This document shows positions 33,401 through 43,036 of a stretch of 64,000 nucleotides of DNA, one piece after another (within the stretch, counting starts at the first letter, position 1; the number at the start of each line of letters is the position of its first letter). The stretch lies in contig NC_030678.2 of NCBI RefSeq assembly GCF_000004195.4, forward strand, positions 76,691,404 to 76,755,403, written 5' to 3'. Source of the DNA: Xenopus tropicalis. Lineage: Eukaryota; Chordata; Amphibia; Anura; Pipidae. A program made the position numbers and the translations under genes. Under the pieces are notes generated by a model. That model saw nothing but the letters and a program-made list of their open reading frames with translations, had not been told where the DNA came from and searched no databases.

Positions 33401-35102
33401 TCATGACACTATTCCTTTAAAGAGCTTTACAAAGATCATACCAGAACTGCATGGTTACAGTTTCTCAGTAAGTAGAGGCCTACCCTAGGGAAAACAACTT
33501 AAGTAGGCAGTGTTTTTACTGTAACAGCTAATCTGACTTTCTGTTGTGTTCATGTCATGGGTATCCATAAAGTTGTGTAAGTAGAAGTTACTGAGGCCCA
33601 CAGGAAATTCATTGTAGGGCTCTCCTAAACTTTAGGAATAACATTTTTCAAAAACTTATAGTGAAACTACTTATAATTCACTAACCCAATAGAACCTGTA
33701 TATTTTCTGGGCCCCCAGCAGTCACAGGGCCTGCTTCTTTTATAGTCACACCCCTTTTTTTTAAATGTTCAGTTTTTCCACTAAAAAGCAGAAATGGCAG
33801 TGAATATTCTTTATAGCATAGATTCATATAACATAGCTACTATGTCACCCAGTATAAATGAATAAATAAGAGGTGCCTTATTTATATATCATATGCTGGA
33901 GTGACAGATGGGCACTGCTTGAGAATGCTCAAGTTAATGTCACCTAATGTTGCCTGCTGGCCAAGAGTTTCAGCCATAAGGCAGAGCTTTACATTGTTTT
34001 GAAAGAAGTGTTATGGGAGTTCTGATTGTGTTAGAACTGACCATTTTCCATTGTGCTATGTTTACACAGACCTTTGGGTAATGAAGACAGTGATGTATCA
34101 GTCACATCAGTTATTTTTAATCAGCCTGCATGCGTTATACACACGCTGCTTTTGATCCTTCCTAAGTTCCACATTCTATGGTAAAAATACCTGTTAACTG
34201 CCAGGAACCTGGAACACTAACCACTTGCTAGCATATCAGGAGATGTATATCTTGCATTTTCAGCATTAAAAGGGTTGTTCACCATTGACTTAACTTTAAG
34301 TATGATGTAGAGAGTGATATTCTGACACAAATTTACAATTGCTCTTCATTTTTTATTATTTGCGGCTTTTTAATTATTTAAATTTTTGTTCAGCAACTCT
34401 TCAGTTTGGAATTACAATAGCTATCTGGTTGCTATGGTCCAAATTACCTTAGTAAGTCCTTAATAGAAAGATAAGTAATAAAATGTAACAGTAACAATAA
34501 AATTGTAGCCTAGCGGAGCAATAGTTTTTTTGGCTGCCAGGGTCAGTGACCCCCATTTGAAAGCTGGAAAATCTTAGTAGAAGGCAATTAATTCAAAAAC
34601 TATAAAAAAAAACAAATAACAAAGATCAATCGGAAAGGTGCTTAGAACTGGCCATTCTATAACTATAATACTAAAAGTAAATTTAAAGGTGAACCACAGA
34701 TCAAAACAGAATCAGAATACATGCTGCTAGCTGGTTAGAAACAAATGCAGCATTGAACTATGCATATTTCAGTAAGAGCTCTTTATTAAAGAATAACCTA
34801 CTAACAATAGAACAAGCTATTCCCAGAGATGAAACTGTCACATATATGTTAATGCAAACATATATATATGCCCTGGGAATTCCTGCCACAGCTTGTGCAC
34901 CAATCTCTATATAATTATAGAGCGTTAACTTCACACAATAGAGCTCTGTGTTTAGTAAAGACAGATAAGGGTAATAATATTCAGCTGAACAGTGACCCTT
35001 TGAGCATATTACCTCCTTGCTGTGTCCCACCATGATATCTGTGCAACTCACAAAGTGCGGCCCAGTCACCGGGGGCAACTTTAAAGACAACTTAACCCCC
35101 AT
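15375..35102 (-). CDS. pafah2: pafah2: intracellular platelet-activating factor acetylhydrolase 2 (ten coding exons, 384 aa)
   Basis: Coding exons in order: 35102-35013, 33140-32990, 31367-31271, 31095-31027, 30451-30328, 27408-27295, 25457-25366, 20911-20741, 18667-18519, 15472-15375. All phases agree and they total 385 codons with stop. The protein hydrolyses the sn-2 acetyl or short oxidised acyl group of PAF and related phospholipids; it is a serine esterase of the alpha/beta-hydrolase fold. The start MGVKLSLK is an N-myristoylation signal and matches the PPVTGPH region of human PAFAH2, not secreted PLA2G7, which has a signal peptide. An oxyanion-type SHGLG motif is at 106-110 and the nucleophile GHSFG at 227-231 (Ser229). 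Asp252 (ALDAWMFP) and His307 (GSVHHS) keep the human 23- and 78-residue spacings. The length is close to human (392). An EHRDGSA motif replaces human EHRDRSA. Active enzyme is inferred. Confidence 0.95.
15473..18518 (-). other. pafah2 intron 9
   Basis: Three-kb intron with no supported exon. The open frames at 15895-16155 and 16218-16466 are not flanked by usable splice sites in phase. A diverged T2 fragment (GCTACAGGGCTGATTATTAA near 17300, ATCAGCCCCTGAG near 17630) lies within it. A short piece of the ATGAGCGACAAATGCG hAT family is near 18118. Confidence 0.5.
18519..18667 (-). CDS. pafah2: pafah2 coding exon 9
   Basis: Encodes residues 303-352, including the catalytic His307 (GSVHHSLSDFAF) and the LTFLQKHL helix. 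Acceptor TTTTGTTAG, donor CATTTAG|GTAACA, phases 2 and 1. Confidence 0.92.
19199..20467. mobile_element. T2/Kolobok-type MITE containing a hAT insertion
   Basis: TTAA at 19199-19202 followed by AGAAAAAGGAAAGGTAAC; the far end TTCTCCTTTAA reaches TTAA at 20464-20467. A related copy with the same AAGCTTTATCAGAAAGG interior is at 43037-43759. Confidence 0.75.
19482..20280. mobile_element. hAT-type transposon, reverse-oriented relative of 5927-7223
   Basis: Ends CAGTGATGACCAACTGGCAG and GTTGGACAGCACTG are flanked by a perfect ATCTGAGC duplication (19474-19481, 20281-20288). The interior holds a few of the same CTGCCTGTGTGTGCCATACT units that are expanded in the 5.9-kb copy. Confidence 0.9.
20741..20911 (-). 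CDS. pafah2: pafah2 coding exon 8
   Basis: Encodes residues 246-302. CAVALDAWMFPLDD contains catalytic Asp252, followed by ILFINAEHFQ and ESKIITIL. Acceptor TTTGTGCAG, donor TATTCT|GTAAGTG. Very close to the human sequence. Confidence 0.95.
21356..21775. mobile_element. Harbinger-type MITE (GGGGCTGATTTACTAA ends)
   Basis: GGGGCTGATTTACTAA on the left and TTAGTAAATCAGCCCC on the right are perfect terminal inverted repeats. TTA flanks both ends (21353-21355, 21776-21778), as expected of PIF/Harbinger. The interior is a series of short TTTTCGTA / TACGAAAA inverted motifs. Confidence 0.85.
21790..23190 (+). mobile_element. Decayed L1/Tx1-like LINE fragment
   Basis: On the + strand a frame near 21930-22060 reads CIDMAFATTDYVPRAFSN then SQDASWRLSPLWLSHP, like the C-terminal end of an AP endonuclease domain. 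At 22300-22390 a broken reading resembles the reverse-transcriptase GxRQGCPLSPL motif (ETRQGCPLS) with IEPLALYIRQTP in another frame. Frameshifts, stops and an internal deletion mark it as a fossil. It ends in an A-rich tail near 23180. Confidence 0.6.
22480..22510. repeat. (GATT)n microsatellite
   Basis: GATTGATTGATT run of about seven units. Confidence 0.9.
23465..23834. mobile_element. T2/Kolobok-type MITE, copy 1 of a pair
   Basis: TTAA-flanked, with ends AAGTGACACTAACAC and GGTGTCAGTATCTCTTTAA. It is closely similar along its whole length to 35594-35962, sharing blocks such as TAGCTTCTAATGCTAACG. Confidence 0.85.
24674..25110. mobile_element. Partial T2-type MITE
   Basis: Starts CCTTAAAGGAGAAGGAAAGACTA, the T2 left terminus. 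The interior resembles related elements but I could not define the right end with certainty. Confidence 0.45.
25366..25457 (-). CDS. pafah2: pafah2 coding exon 7 (nucleophile exon)
   Basis: Encodes residues 216-245: GRIDFNKVALMGHSFGGAST with the GxSxG serine Ser229, ending SLTKDDTF. Acceptor CCCTCTTAG, donor TTTAG|GTAAGT. Confidence 0.97.
26310..26900. mobile_element. Inverted-repeat element with ACTTACCGTGATTTTCC ends, split by a Harbinger MITE
   Basis: GGAAAATTGCTTCATACTTA near 26313 is mirrored by TAAGTATAAAGCAATTTTCC near 26877, and ATATCAGCACT near 26363 by AGTGCTGACAT near 26837. Most of the space between is the nested Harbinger MITE. Confidence 0.65.
26459..26790. mobile_element. Harbinger-type MITE (GGGCTCTGGCACACGGGG ends)
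   Basis: GGGCTCTGGCACACGGGGAG and CTCCCCGTGTGCCAGAGCCC are perfect inverted termini. TAA flanks both ends (26456-26458, 26791-26793). The interior is GC-rich and nearly fully palindromic (CGCGGCAAAACTCCCTGTTC mirrored by GAACAGGGAGTTTTGCCGCG), with a CGAAAAGACTCGCGAGTC core. Confidence 0.9.
27295..27408 (-). CDS. pafah2: pafah2 coding exon 6
   Basis: Encodes residues 178-215, LHQRANECVRVMHVLRDI through DFDLETLK, phase 0 at both ends. Acceptor TCTCTTTTAG, donor AAG|GTGCCA. Aligns with the human VHQRVSECLRVLKIL segment. Confidence 0.92.
27790..28395. repeat. Inverted-repeat element, ~0.6 kb
   Basis: AAAGGAGTTGGCGCTTAGAA (27810) is mirrored by TTCTAAGCGCCAACTCCTTT (28370). AACATATTTATTCACTTCAA near 28313 mirrors TTGAAGTGAATAAATATGTT near 27864. 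Long terminal inverted repeats of ~200 bases flank a short centre. It resembles a MITE or foldback element; target duplications are unclear. Confidence 0.75.
28514..28822. mobile_element. hAT (Charlie-like) MITE
   Basis: Termini CAGGGATCCCCAACC and GGTTGGGGATCACTG are flanked by a perfect CCCTAAAA duplication (28506-28513, 28823-28830). 309 bases, no coding. Confidence 0.92.
29174..30131. mobile_element. Solo LTR of a retroelement, 958 bp
   Basis: Begins TGTAGCCC and ends CCCTACA, giving TG...CA ends with an inverted TGTAG/CTACA. A perfect 4-bp duplication GTAG lies at 29170-29173 and 30132-30135. No internal gag or pol sequence lies next to it, so it is a recombined single LTR within pafah2 intron 5. 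Family (gypsy-like or endogenous retrovirus) not determined. Confidence 0.8.
30328..30451 (-). CDS. pafah2: pafah2 coding exon 5
   Basis: Encodes residues 136-177, DGSACATYHF then EVWVPFNKVEVGTKEFYLRN, matching human [20 protein letters not shown]. Acceptor ATATTGCAG, donor TACCAG|GTAACC, phases 2 and 0. Confidence 0.95.
30578..30915. mobile_element. TTAA-flanked MITE (GGTGGCCACACACG ends), copy B
   Basis: Same family as 11184-11523, with GGTGGCCACACACGTGGCGA at the left and GTGCGTGTATGGCCAGC at the right. The left flank is TTAA; the right flank TTTA is presumably mutated. The interior block GTAGAAACAATAGGATTTCT is shared. It lies in pafah2 intron 4. Confidence 0.85.
31027..31095 (-). CDS. 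pafah2: pafah2 coding exon 4
   Basis: Encodes residues 113-135, TVYSALCMQLASHGFLVAAL then EH, matching human [22 protein letters not shown]. Acceptor TGCCTCCTCAG, donor ACAG|GTAAGT. Confidence 0.95.
31271..31367 (-). CDS. pafah2: pafah2 coding exon 3
   Basis: Encodes residues 81-112: VPVSWGIPLVPG followed by KKPLIIFSHGLGGF, the oxyanion-side motif. Acceptor GGTTTACAG. The donor AG|GTTGGGA is weak, but it is required by phase and by homology with human PAFAH2. Confidence 0.92.
31368..32989 (-). other. pafah2 intron 2
   Basis: No exon seen. Contains a dispersed segment ACAGACCGGTTTTGCCCTTC near 32401, of a type common near other amphibian repeats, and otherwise AT-rich sequence. Confidence 0.45.
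32990..33140 (-). CDS. pafah2: pafah2 coding exon 2
   Basis: Encodes residues 31-80: GSFFRLFYPC at the start (human GSFFRLFYPC), then HPTWLPDSEYVTALAKYLGW. Acceptor TTCCAAGCAG, donor TTCTTG|GTAAGC, phases 0 and 1. Confidence 0.95.
33141..35012 (-). other. pafah2 intron 1
   Basis: No exon. Contains the T2 MITE at 34266-34700 and AT-rich sequence. Confidence 0.5.
34266..34700. mobile_element. T2/Kolobok-type MITE
   Basis: TTAA then AAGGGTTGTTCACCATTGAC and AAGTATGATGTAGAGAGTGA, a very common Xenopus MITE left end. The right end reads TTTAAAGGTGAACCAC but the final terminus is degraded. Confidence 0.7.
35013..35102 (-). CDS. pafah2: pafah2 coding exon 1
   Basis: ATG at 35102-35100. MGVKLSLKLPPVTGPHFVSC matches the human start [20 protein letters not shown]. 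Gly2 plus Ser6 fit N-myristoylation. Donor AAGGAG|GTAATA in phase 0. Confidence 0.95.
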
Positions 35103-35400
35103 TAGTGTTAAAAAAATGCTTCATAGAACAATACAGACTCTGCTGCCGGGCAGGTTCCGTGGCAAGTTACAAAACCAAGTACCAAAGTCCAAAATATTAG
35201 TGGGGAGGGGAAGAAGCAGCATTGGAGTGAATTCTGTCATGTTAGTGCAGCTTCCGATATAGGAGGAAGACACATGGAAAGCAAGAGAGACAGGGAGGGG
35301 TAAGGACTTCCTGTGTTAGGAGTCACTTGGAGGTAGAGTCAGCCAGCAGAGCTTATTGTTATTGTGTGCTTCTAGCTTGTATTCAGGAAAAACTGTGTGT
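35103..35400 (-). promoter_or_regulatory. Presumed pafah2 5' UTR and promoter region
   Basis: This is the sequence immediately upstream of the initiator. No CpG island or strong TATA box is visible, so the exact start of transcription, and whether a further non-coding exon exists, cannot be told. Confidence 0.35.
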
Positions 35401-35593
35401 ATATATATTAGTGTATATAAATGCTGCTGTGCTAAAAATTACATGTATAGCCTATTGTAAAATATAGAGCGAATAAAGAACTCCCTTTTGTCAAATAGGA
35501 TATTATAAATCACAAAGGGGTTCTATGACCATATAACCACAATATTGAAGGCCAAGTGATTTATATATAGGTCATGGAACTCCAAGGTAAATT

Positions 35594-35962
35594 TTAAAGG
35601 GATACTGACACCAAAACTCTACTCATCAAAATATGAATGTACATGAAACGTTACCTATAGCTGATGTTGATTGTTTTTTGTTGCAAAGTTTACTATTATA
35701 AGTAATTATTACTTGAGTTCCTAAACCTGACTGTTTTGCCAACCTGACTGTCCTTTTTCAGCCTGTCAGTTATAGCTTCTAATGCTAACGAACTACTGTT
35801 GCACAAATATGGCAGCCCCCTCATAGAGGAACATGGGGGATCAGATAGGCAATATACAAACATTGGGCAAATACTTTTAAGGCAAAATTATAAATAGCAT
35901 GCAAGGACAATGTTATGATAGATGTAAAAAAGGGTTAATTTCTGGTGTCAGTATCTTTTTAA
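35594..35962. mobile_element. T2/Kolobok-type MITE, copy 2 of a pair
   Basis: TTAA flanks at 35594 and 35959. Inverted ends AAGGGATACTGACACC and GGTGTCAGTATCTTT. Highly similar to 23465-23834. Confidence 0.88.
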
Positions 35963-36739
35963 TATCCACAATACAAAAGTGGATTGATCAATACATGTTC
36001 CCTGGTCCCCTGTTTCACTAGAAGATTAGTAGCTACACAATTTTGAAACTTAAACCACCTGTTTTTGAATGTATATGCACTTGCACAGATACCTAATTAC
36101 TAGTATAACAGGACCAGGGAATATGCATTGATCAATCCTTTTTTGTATGCTTGCAGCTAATTTGGCCAGATGAGTTGCAATTCATTGTTCTTATATATTT
36201 TTACTTAGCCTTGAAATGCTCCCACTATACCCCTTTTTGTGACTTTTAATACCCTCATTTTCAACAAGAGATACTTTGCTTAAAATAATAAACAAGTTTC
36301 AATGAGTCATGTTGCAGAAATTATATCACTAAGTACCAATTACAACTGATGACATCCCTAAACACCATTTATAAGGATATCATTTACAGGATATTCATGG
36401 CTCTTGTGTATTATAAGGATATAGGACATCAAAATGAATTTGATGGCTATAATAAGGAATGAGGGCACAAGTCCAGCAGAACAGTGGCTTGGTGTTGCCT
36501 ATCACTGTCATGTGCTGTTATAGGCAGATCTTTTCTTTCAGTTGGAAGAGGTGACAAGCAACCAAGGGAGTTCAGACTTCCTTGATTTGCTATAAGAATG
36601 CAGAGGCTTTGAGGTTTTGTTCAGAAACCAATCATGCTTTTGAACAATATGGAGTCCAACAATATGGGCAAGTAGTTTATTAATATTTAATCATTGCAAT
36701 AATTAAACTATTATCAATAACTAAGGTTATTAAAAAACA

Positions 36740-37560
36740 CATCTGCATGCACTATATAGGGGTCATTTATGTCCCCAGGGGGCAAGAGTGCACCCCCATA
36801 GTGCTCATTTGGAAAAACACAGTCCCCCTGCGTGCTGTGCTTTGTGCTGAGCACAGCCTCCGAATGTACAGCTAGCGCTAAGGTAGACCGTAAGGACAAG
36901 GCCTGAATACAGGCAGCGTGTCCTACTGCTTCTACCTCGAGATTCAAAATGACATGCAAGGTATAGGTTGGGAGAGGAGCACCCATACGAGCCTCCCTCC
37001 GCCGGCCCCTTTTGAATCGAGTGCAGCCTGATGCAGGCTGCATTCAATTAAAAATCACAGTCCAAGGTCTCTGTGCTCTGAAATGGAGAAATGGCTGGTA
37101 GCACCCTATTTTGCTTACTACATGGGGCATTGAAAATGAGCACCATTGACTGTTTGATATGGAGATGTTCATAATGCCAACTCCAACTCTCTTGGGTTAT
37201 GCAATGAGCAGCTATCAGTATTAACACTTTCAGTGAACACCTTCTGTCTTTTGTCCATGTTCATTAGGGTGACAGTTTTTGTATAGTAATTTCTCACAAA
37301 AATAATAACTTTAAAATATTTAGATCAGCTAATCACACTCCTGTGTTTTCTAACTACACCACGATGTCCCATGGAGGGATTTAGTTGTGGGTAAGCAATC
37401 TCTCTAAAATGTCTTTCCACCAGCAACAATACAAATCGCTGGTGGAAAGGTCTATGCATCGTTTTGGTTTTCTGAAGTTGCGCAAAGTTGCCTGCAGAAG
37501 GAAACTTTGAACAACTGAAGCAATGCGTAGGCCTTTCCACCAGTGATCCATTGTACTTGA
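36740..37560. repeat. Two palindromic repeat remnants
   Basis: A segment near 36755-37050 (GGGGTCATTTATGTCCCCAG, TGCAGCCTGATGCAGGCTGCA) and one near 37416-37550 with CTTTCCACCAGCAA mirrored by GGTGGAAAG and again CCTTTCCACCAG. They look like decayed MITEs; boundaries not resolved. Confidence 0.45.
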
Positions 37561-40500
37561 CTTGTATTTTAATTGTGCTCTTCCCTACAACCCTTCTTTG
37601 TGTACTGAATTACTTTTGTGAAACATGAAAAATCCTTTTTCCACATGCTCACCCTAAGGAGCCTGCAGGAACGAATGTGAAGCAAAGATTGCTGCTGAAA
37701 TAGTATGTGACCAGATCAACTTGACTTATGACTTTAACAGCAAAGACGGGTTTAGCAAGTTTACAGCACTGGTACATGCTATTAAACCACTCACTTTTAA
37801 ATATTAGCTGTCCTTTCATTGCTTTTATAATGTAGGTAACTATGCCATGGCATTAAAAAGCTGAGTAATATATAATGAAGGTATATATTCATGTCCATAT
37901 TGTATGTAAAACTCAGTCTGTGATAACATCCTTTTTGTTCTGCGTTTGTTAGGCTCTCTGAAAAGTAGATTAAAGTAGAGTATTATTGGAGATGCCTTTA
38001 GTTTTAACATGTCAGAGATTCCACAGTGGCAAGCTTTGTCTGTGTAACAGCATGCCTTAAGGTGGGTTCATTCACAATAGTTACTAAGCTGGTCCAACAA
38101 GTTGCATTAATAAATACTGTATACCTGATTTTACTATGTATAAAAGTGATTGCAGTATAATGCACTGTTGCCTGCACTGGTACACCTGGTGTGTTTGCCT
38201 CAGAAACACTACTATAGTTTATAGAAAACTGGGGGCAGCCATTCAAAGGAGAAAAGGCACAGATTACTTAGCAGATAATAGATAAAGTCCATGATATTGT
38301 ATATCTTTTATCTTTTATCTGCTATGTAACCTGTGCCCTTTCTCCTTTTTTCAGCTTAAATGGCTACCTCCATGACTACACAGCACCTAATTTATATAAA
38401 CTATAGTAGTGTTACTGAAGCAAAAACACAAGTTTTACCAGTGCAGGGCAATAGTACATTATATTTTAATTACTTTAAAACACTTTCATTTTTTTTGGTG
38501 TTACTGTTCCTTTAAACCACATGAGTGTCAAGGTCCGATGGCCTTTACCAGGGTTGAGGTCAGGACCAAGGAGAAAGCTGGGTTCAGAATGTCCAATACG
38601 CTGTATCCAAAGGGGTTAATCAAGTCTCCGGTCAAATTCAGGCAAAAGTTTGTGGTAGGCAGCAATCAGCGTAGTCTAGAGCAGAGAGTCAAAAACACCC
38701 AGAACCGGGCATTGAACCTGGGTACTGAGCATCCTTTTACTTTAAATTAGGTGCCAAAGCGCCTGGCAGTGCCCGTTACAATGAGTTGTAAATCCAAACT
38801 CTTTCCAACAGCCTTTTAGACCCCTTCTTGGCTATTTACAGAGCTAGTTACCTGTATAGAGTATGTTGCTACATGAAAGTGTGGGATTGGCAGTGCTGTT
38901 AGCTCCCATGGTATAGTGGATATATGTTTAGAAGTGTGATCATGTATCTTTGGCGTGGTTTCTCCCACATAAAATAATGCCACATGGACATTTCAGTAAA
39001 TAAATCACATATGTTGATTCACAAGTCTAATAATTCTTTTTCATATATATTTTTTGCCAGAATGAGGATGATGGAAGAAATGACCTTTTATGACCAAATT
39101 TATAGATGGTGGATGATATCGGAGGTGTGGTTGATGACATTGGGGGGAGAGAGCCCTGCCTGGGTTCCCTAATTTGGAAAACCAGGTAGGGAGTTTTGAC
39201 CAGGACAACCCTCCCGAAAACCAAGCTGTCTGGGTCAAAACCAGGCAGGTGGCAACCCTAACCGAATTACACTGTTTACAGTGACTTAATGTTCTATCTA
39301 TATATATTGATAATAGGTGAGTGCAGATGATTTCTCGGCTTTGTCTGTATGAATTTTGTGGCCCTAGCCTGGGATTTTTAGTTTAAAACAGCTATGTAAA
39401 ATTGTTCCACCAAGAAGCTAGAAATACAATACTTTGCTAATAATTTCATGACATTAATTTTCTCATCCACATGGAGGGTGCTTATCCAGGTTGGCAGTGA
39501 GAATTGTGGGATTTCATTATTGTTTCTGCTATGGGGGCACATTGCATACCCAATAGCTGCTGTCTGGTGTGCACCTGCAGATGCAACCCATGCCATTCTA
39601 TGGTTTTACTTTATATACAACACTACCAGGGTTGGACTGGGCCGCTGTTGCACCAGGAAAAAACCCGGTGGGCTCCCGTGGCTGCCAGTGTCCCTCCTCT
39701 GATGCATTGAAACTATGTTTCGTGCTCAGTGGAAGACAATGGGCGGGTGCCCCTGCGGGGGGTGGGTTAGGGGGGTGAAGCGGGTGCATCTGTTGGGGGT
39801 GTGGGGGACATCTTTGTTTTAGAATGATTTATTCTAATTGTTTTGGTTATTGTAGCTTTACATTTTATTTTATAAAAAGATGTCATGGCCTAAATTGCAA
39901 TTTTGAGTATGACAACATGTGACATCTAGTGGTCAATATGTAAATGTACACACATAACTAGTATAACAGAAATTAGTAACAAAAATTAGATTTTCACATA
40001 GGTTTAATACACAAAATACCACTGTATGACTTAAGCTGCCTGGGTTGGCAGCCAATCTCGAAAAATGGCCACCATCTATGCCTATCTATTATTATATAGC
40101 TGTAGTTTTGCAAACTCAAGTAGCTACATTATTAACAAAGACACTACAAAAAGTTGCTTGATTGAATTGAAATTAAGTACAGTTAGTACAGGTGTGAAGG
40201 TGTGCAAGCTCACCAAAAAATAAAAATGAGTAGCACCATGCAGTGATGCAAGCAATGGGTTTTAGACATGGGCCATGAAAGGTGTGCCTGCTCGTGGTGG
40301 GTGTGTAAGAGAAACTTTAATTGAGTTCCACTGCAATAAAAATCTGAACTGGCATAAAGATTTGGAGGGCACCCAGGCACCCCCCAGTTCTGACGTCAAT
40401 GCATTTTAAAAGGATTCATGGACTGCTGTGACTGTTTGTTTTGTTGAAAAAAAAATCACAATTACTGCTTAAAGCATGATCTAGCTGTTGATGAGATAGT

Positions 40501-41600
40501 AGATATATCTGGTGTTTGGTACTATAGAGAGATGGCACTCCCTATTAAACAATGAATGGTACCTACACTTTAAAGGCAATGCAAAATGGCAACTAGTCCC
40601 TGTGATTTATTAAGTCAGACAAAATCCAACAATGTTTCTGGGGCATTCCTGAAAAAATGTATCAAATCACAGATGATCATATGTTTGGAACGCTACAGAT
40701 TTCATTAAAAATGTTGTAGTACCCAGTTTTACTGTGTGCAATGGATGTTTCAACAGTTTACACTATCATGCCCATTACCCACATGCTCAAAGCATCATAA
40801 TTGAAGGTGTACTCGTGTACCAACATGGACCGCCCTGAGGGGTTACCTGAGATGTGACGGCATTTTGTGATATGGGTCCATGCCATCCTATTTATGCCCC
40901 ACTTTGAGCAAGGTTTGTATATTAAAACACATGCTACTGGTCACATATTTCAAGATGGACTAGTTACACTGACATGTTTCTCATTTGGCAGGGCATTGAA
41001 GATCTTGAGTTCAAGGATTCTTTGGACTTCAACATGGCCACTATAGAATTTATCCTTAACATCTAACCAATACATTTTCTGAATGTGTCTGTTTCTTTGA
41101 AGCAAAACTTGATACTGGGATTTATCACAAACAACCACTTCATCCAAGGGCATTGATTAATAGCTTACCATATAGCCAGTTGCTGAGGGTATGTTAAAAT
41201 GTTATGTCAGTGATGAGGATAGATTTAACAGAAAAAGCCCTTGCAATGATTGACAATATCAAGAGTCGAAGGTATAAGAATGATGTCCTTTCAATTACTA
41301 TGGATACAGTTACAATTACTATGGATACACTTATACAGACCAGCAGATAATCTTTACTATCTAAGAAAAATACATTGTAATAGATTGACGTCAGTTTGCA
41401 CTTTTTCTTTAGAGAATGGTTTGGTAAAAAACATCTTGAAAAAATAAACTGACATTTATTACAGATGGATAATAAACTGAAATCTTTGGTCTCTGAACAT
41501 TCAATCATTACATACAAGGGGTCCAAACTTGAGAAACCTATTGGTATATGTTGAACAAACCACCAAAAACTTGATACCTGGCTAAGTAAAACAAGGTTAT
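37560..41600. other. Intergenic, no gene seen
   Basis: AT-rich with scattered repeat pieces: an LTR-like leader near 38525-38790 (TCAAGGTCCGATGGCCTTTA) and a partial CAGGGTTGGACTGGGCCG element near 39628, related to 41608-41847. A - strand frame at 40950-41153 has no recognisable domain. Confidence 0.4.
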
Positions 41601-41607
41601 GCATGTA

Positions 41608-41847
41608 CAGGGTCGGACTGGGGGGTGCAGGGCCCACCGGGGCTCCCGCCCCAGGAGCCCTGCAGGTGCCCCAGCCGCGTCCCCTAACCCCCCCCCAGGA
41701 CCCCCGCGCAGGGCCCCCGCCTGACGTCCTCCCCAAGCGCGTATAAATTGAACGCGTCGGGGAGGAACAGTCAGTAGGGGGAGCGCCGGCAAAGGTCGGA
41801 CTGGGCCGATGGGGCCCACCGTGATTTTTTTTCCCAGTCCGACCCTG
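41608..41847. mobile_element. hAT-type MITE (CAGGGTCGGACTGG ends)
   Basis: CAGGGTCGGACTGG and CCAGTCCGACCCTG are perfect inverted ends. The duplication is TGCATGTA (41600-41607) versus TGCTTGTA (41848-41855), one mismatch. GC-rich, 240 bases. Confidence 0.88.
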
Positions 41848-41859
41848 TGCTTGTATATG

Positions 41860-43036
41860 TGTATAAGTGTTGTAGATACATTAACTGTAGCTTGTACATT
41901 GTGTATAAGTGTGGTAGATACATTAACTGTAACTTTATAATACAAGTTAATAGTTTCCAATAAATTCTGGCAAACAGTTAAGGGAGAATGATTAAACAGA
42001 ATACATGCTATGCATACTGAAATATTCTTTTGGTAAATTATACTTAGGATAAACCAATAGGCACACAATAGGAACACAGGAGTGACCTCTGTATTAGTAA
42101 GGTTATGCCACTCATTTTTACAAATTTTATTTTGACATTTTATAAGACAATTGCCAAGATAAATGGGCATAGAGAAGGTAAAACTACGAAAAAGTAGGCA
42201 ATGGGAAATTGATCCTTAAAAAGTAGGTACTAGATTCGATATACAGGCTTTGTACCATTTACCTGGGGGTCTAAATGTAGAAAATAAGTTATCCTTGTTC
42301 TTTTAGGATTTTAGGAGTTTCTGGTAAGTTGTGTTTACAGCTTTATTTATACAACTGGTTATGAACTGCAACCTCAGGCTAGTGTAGATTGGGTGTTGTA
42401 ATGAATGATATGTAACCTTACAGATATTCTGTTATAATGTTTGTGTTATGTGTCCATGTAAATTTAGGCTGATAAGATATTATAGGTCTTTGGTAGGGTT
42501 TTTTGTCCATAAAGCCACACTTGAATAATGTATGATATAATATTGACAGTTTGGGGAGATTATATCTTGTTTGGCTAAATAGATCCTTCTTACTATTAAA
42601 ACTTTAAAAACTCTGTACATAAAAGTATTTGTGACTTATAATTGAAAGAAAAAAATAATTTTGTATACATTGCTCATTCACTGTAATATGAGATGACTCC
42701 TTGCCTTTGTTTCTGCTCATAACTATTAAAGTGGTGTCAAAACTTGCTGTATTTTGAGAAGATGTACACTGGTATGCTATATTGACTTTGTATTACAAAT
42801 TTTGCTAGCAGTAGTAGATGTGAATAATTGCCATTTGCAATATTTGTGTGTATTCTTAGTGTCTAGTATTAAATGCCATCAAGTGCTGTATCACTATAGT
42901 GCTGTCAGGGTGACTCATTCATACAAAATGTATACGAATGTTCAAAATGTTATTGAATATAAAACTGGATATATTTCTATGTATATTAGAAAGAAACATG
43001 CTGATTGCATTTTTTAATATGCATTTATTGCGGTTG
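41860..43036. other. Intergenic, no gene seen
   Basis: AT-rich. A short duplication TATAAGTGTTGTAGATACATTAACTG / TATAAGTGTGGTAGATACAT lies near 41860-41930. No coding or bounded transposon recognised. Confidence 0.4.

Noticed and set aside
15375..35102. Assignment as secreted PLA2G7 instead of PAFAH2
   Set aside because: The start is MGVKLSLK with no signal peptide, and the PPVTGPH and GSFFRLFYPC segments match PAFAH2 much better.
40950..41153. 67-codon - strand frame with protein-like composition
   Set aside because: No recognisable domain or neighbours; could be transposon debris but cannot be supported.
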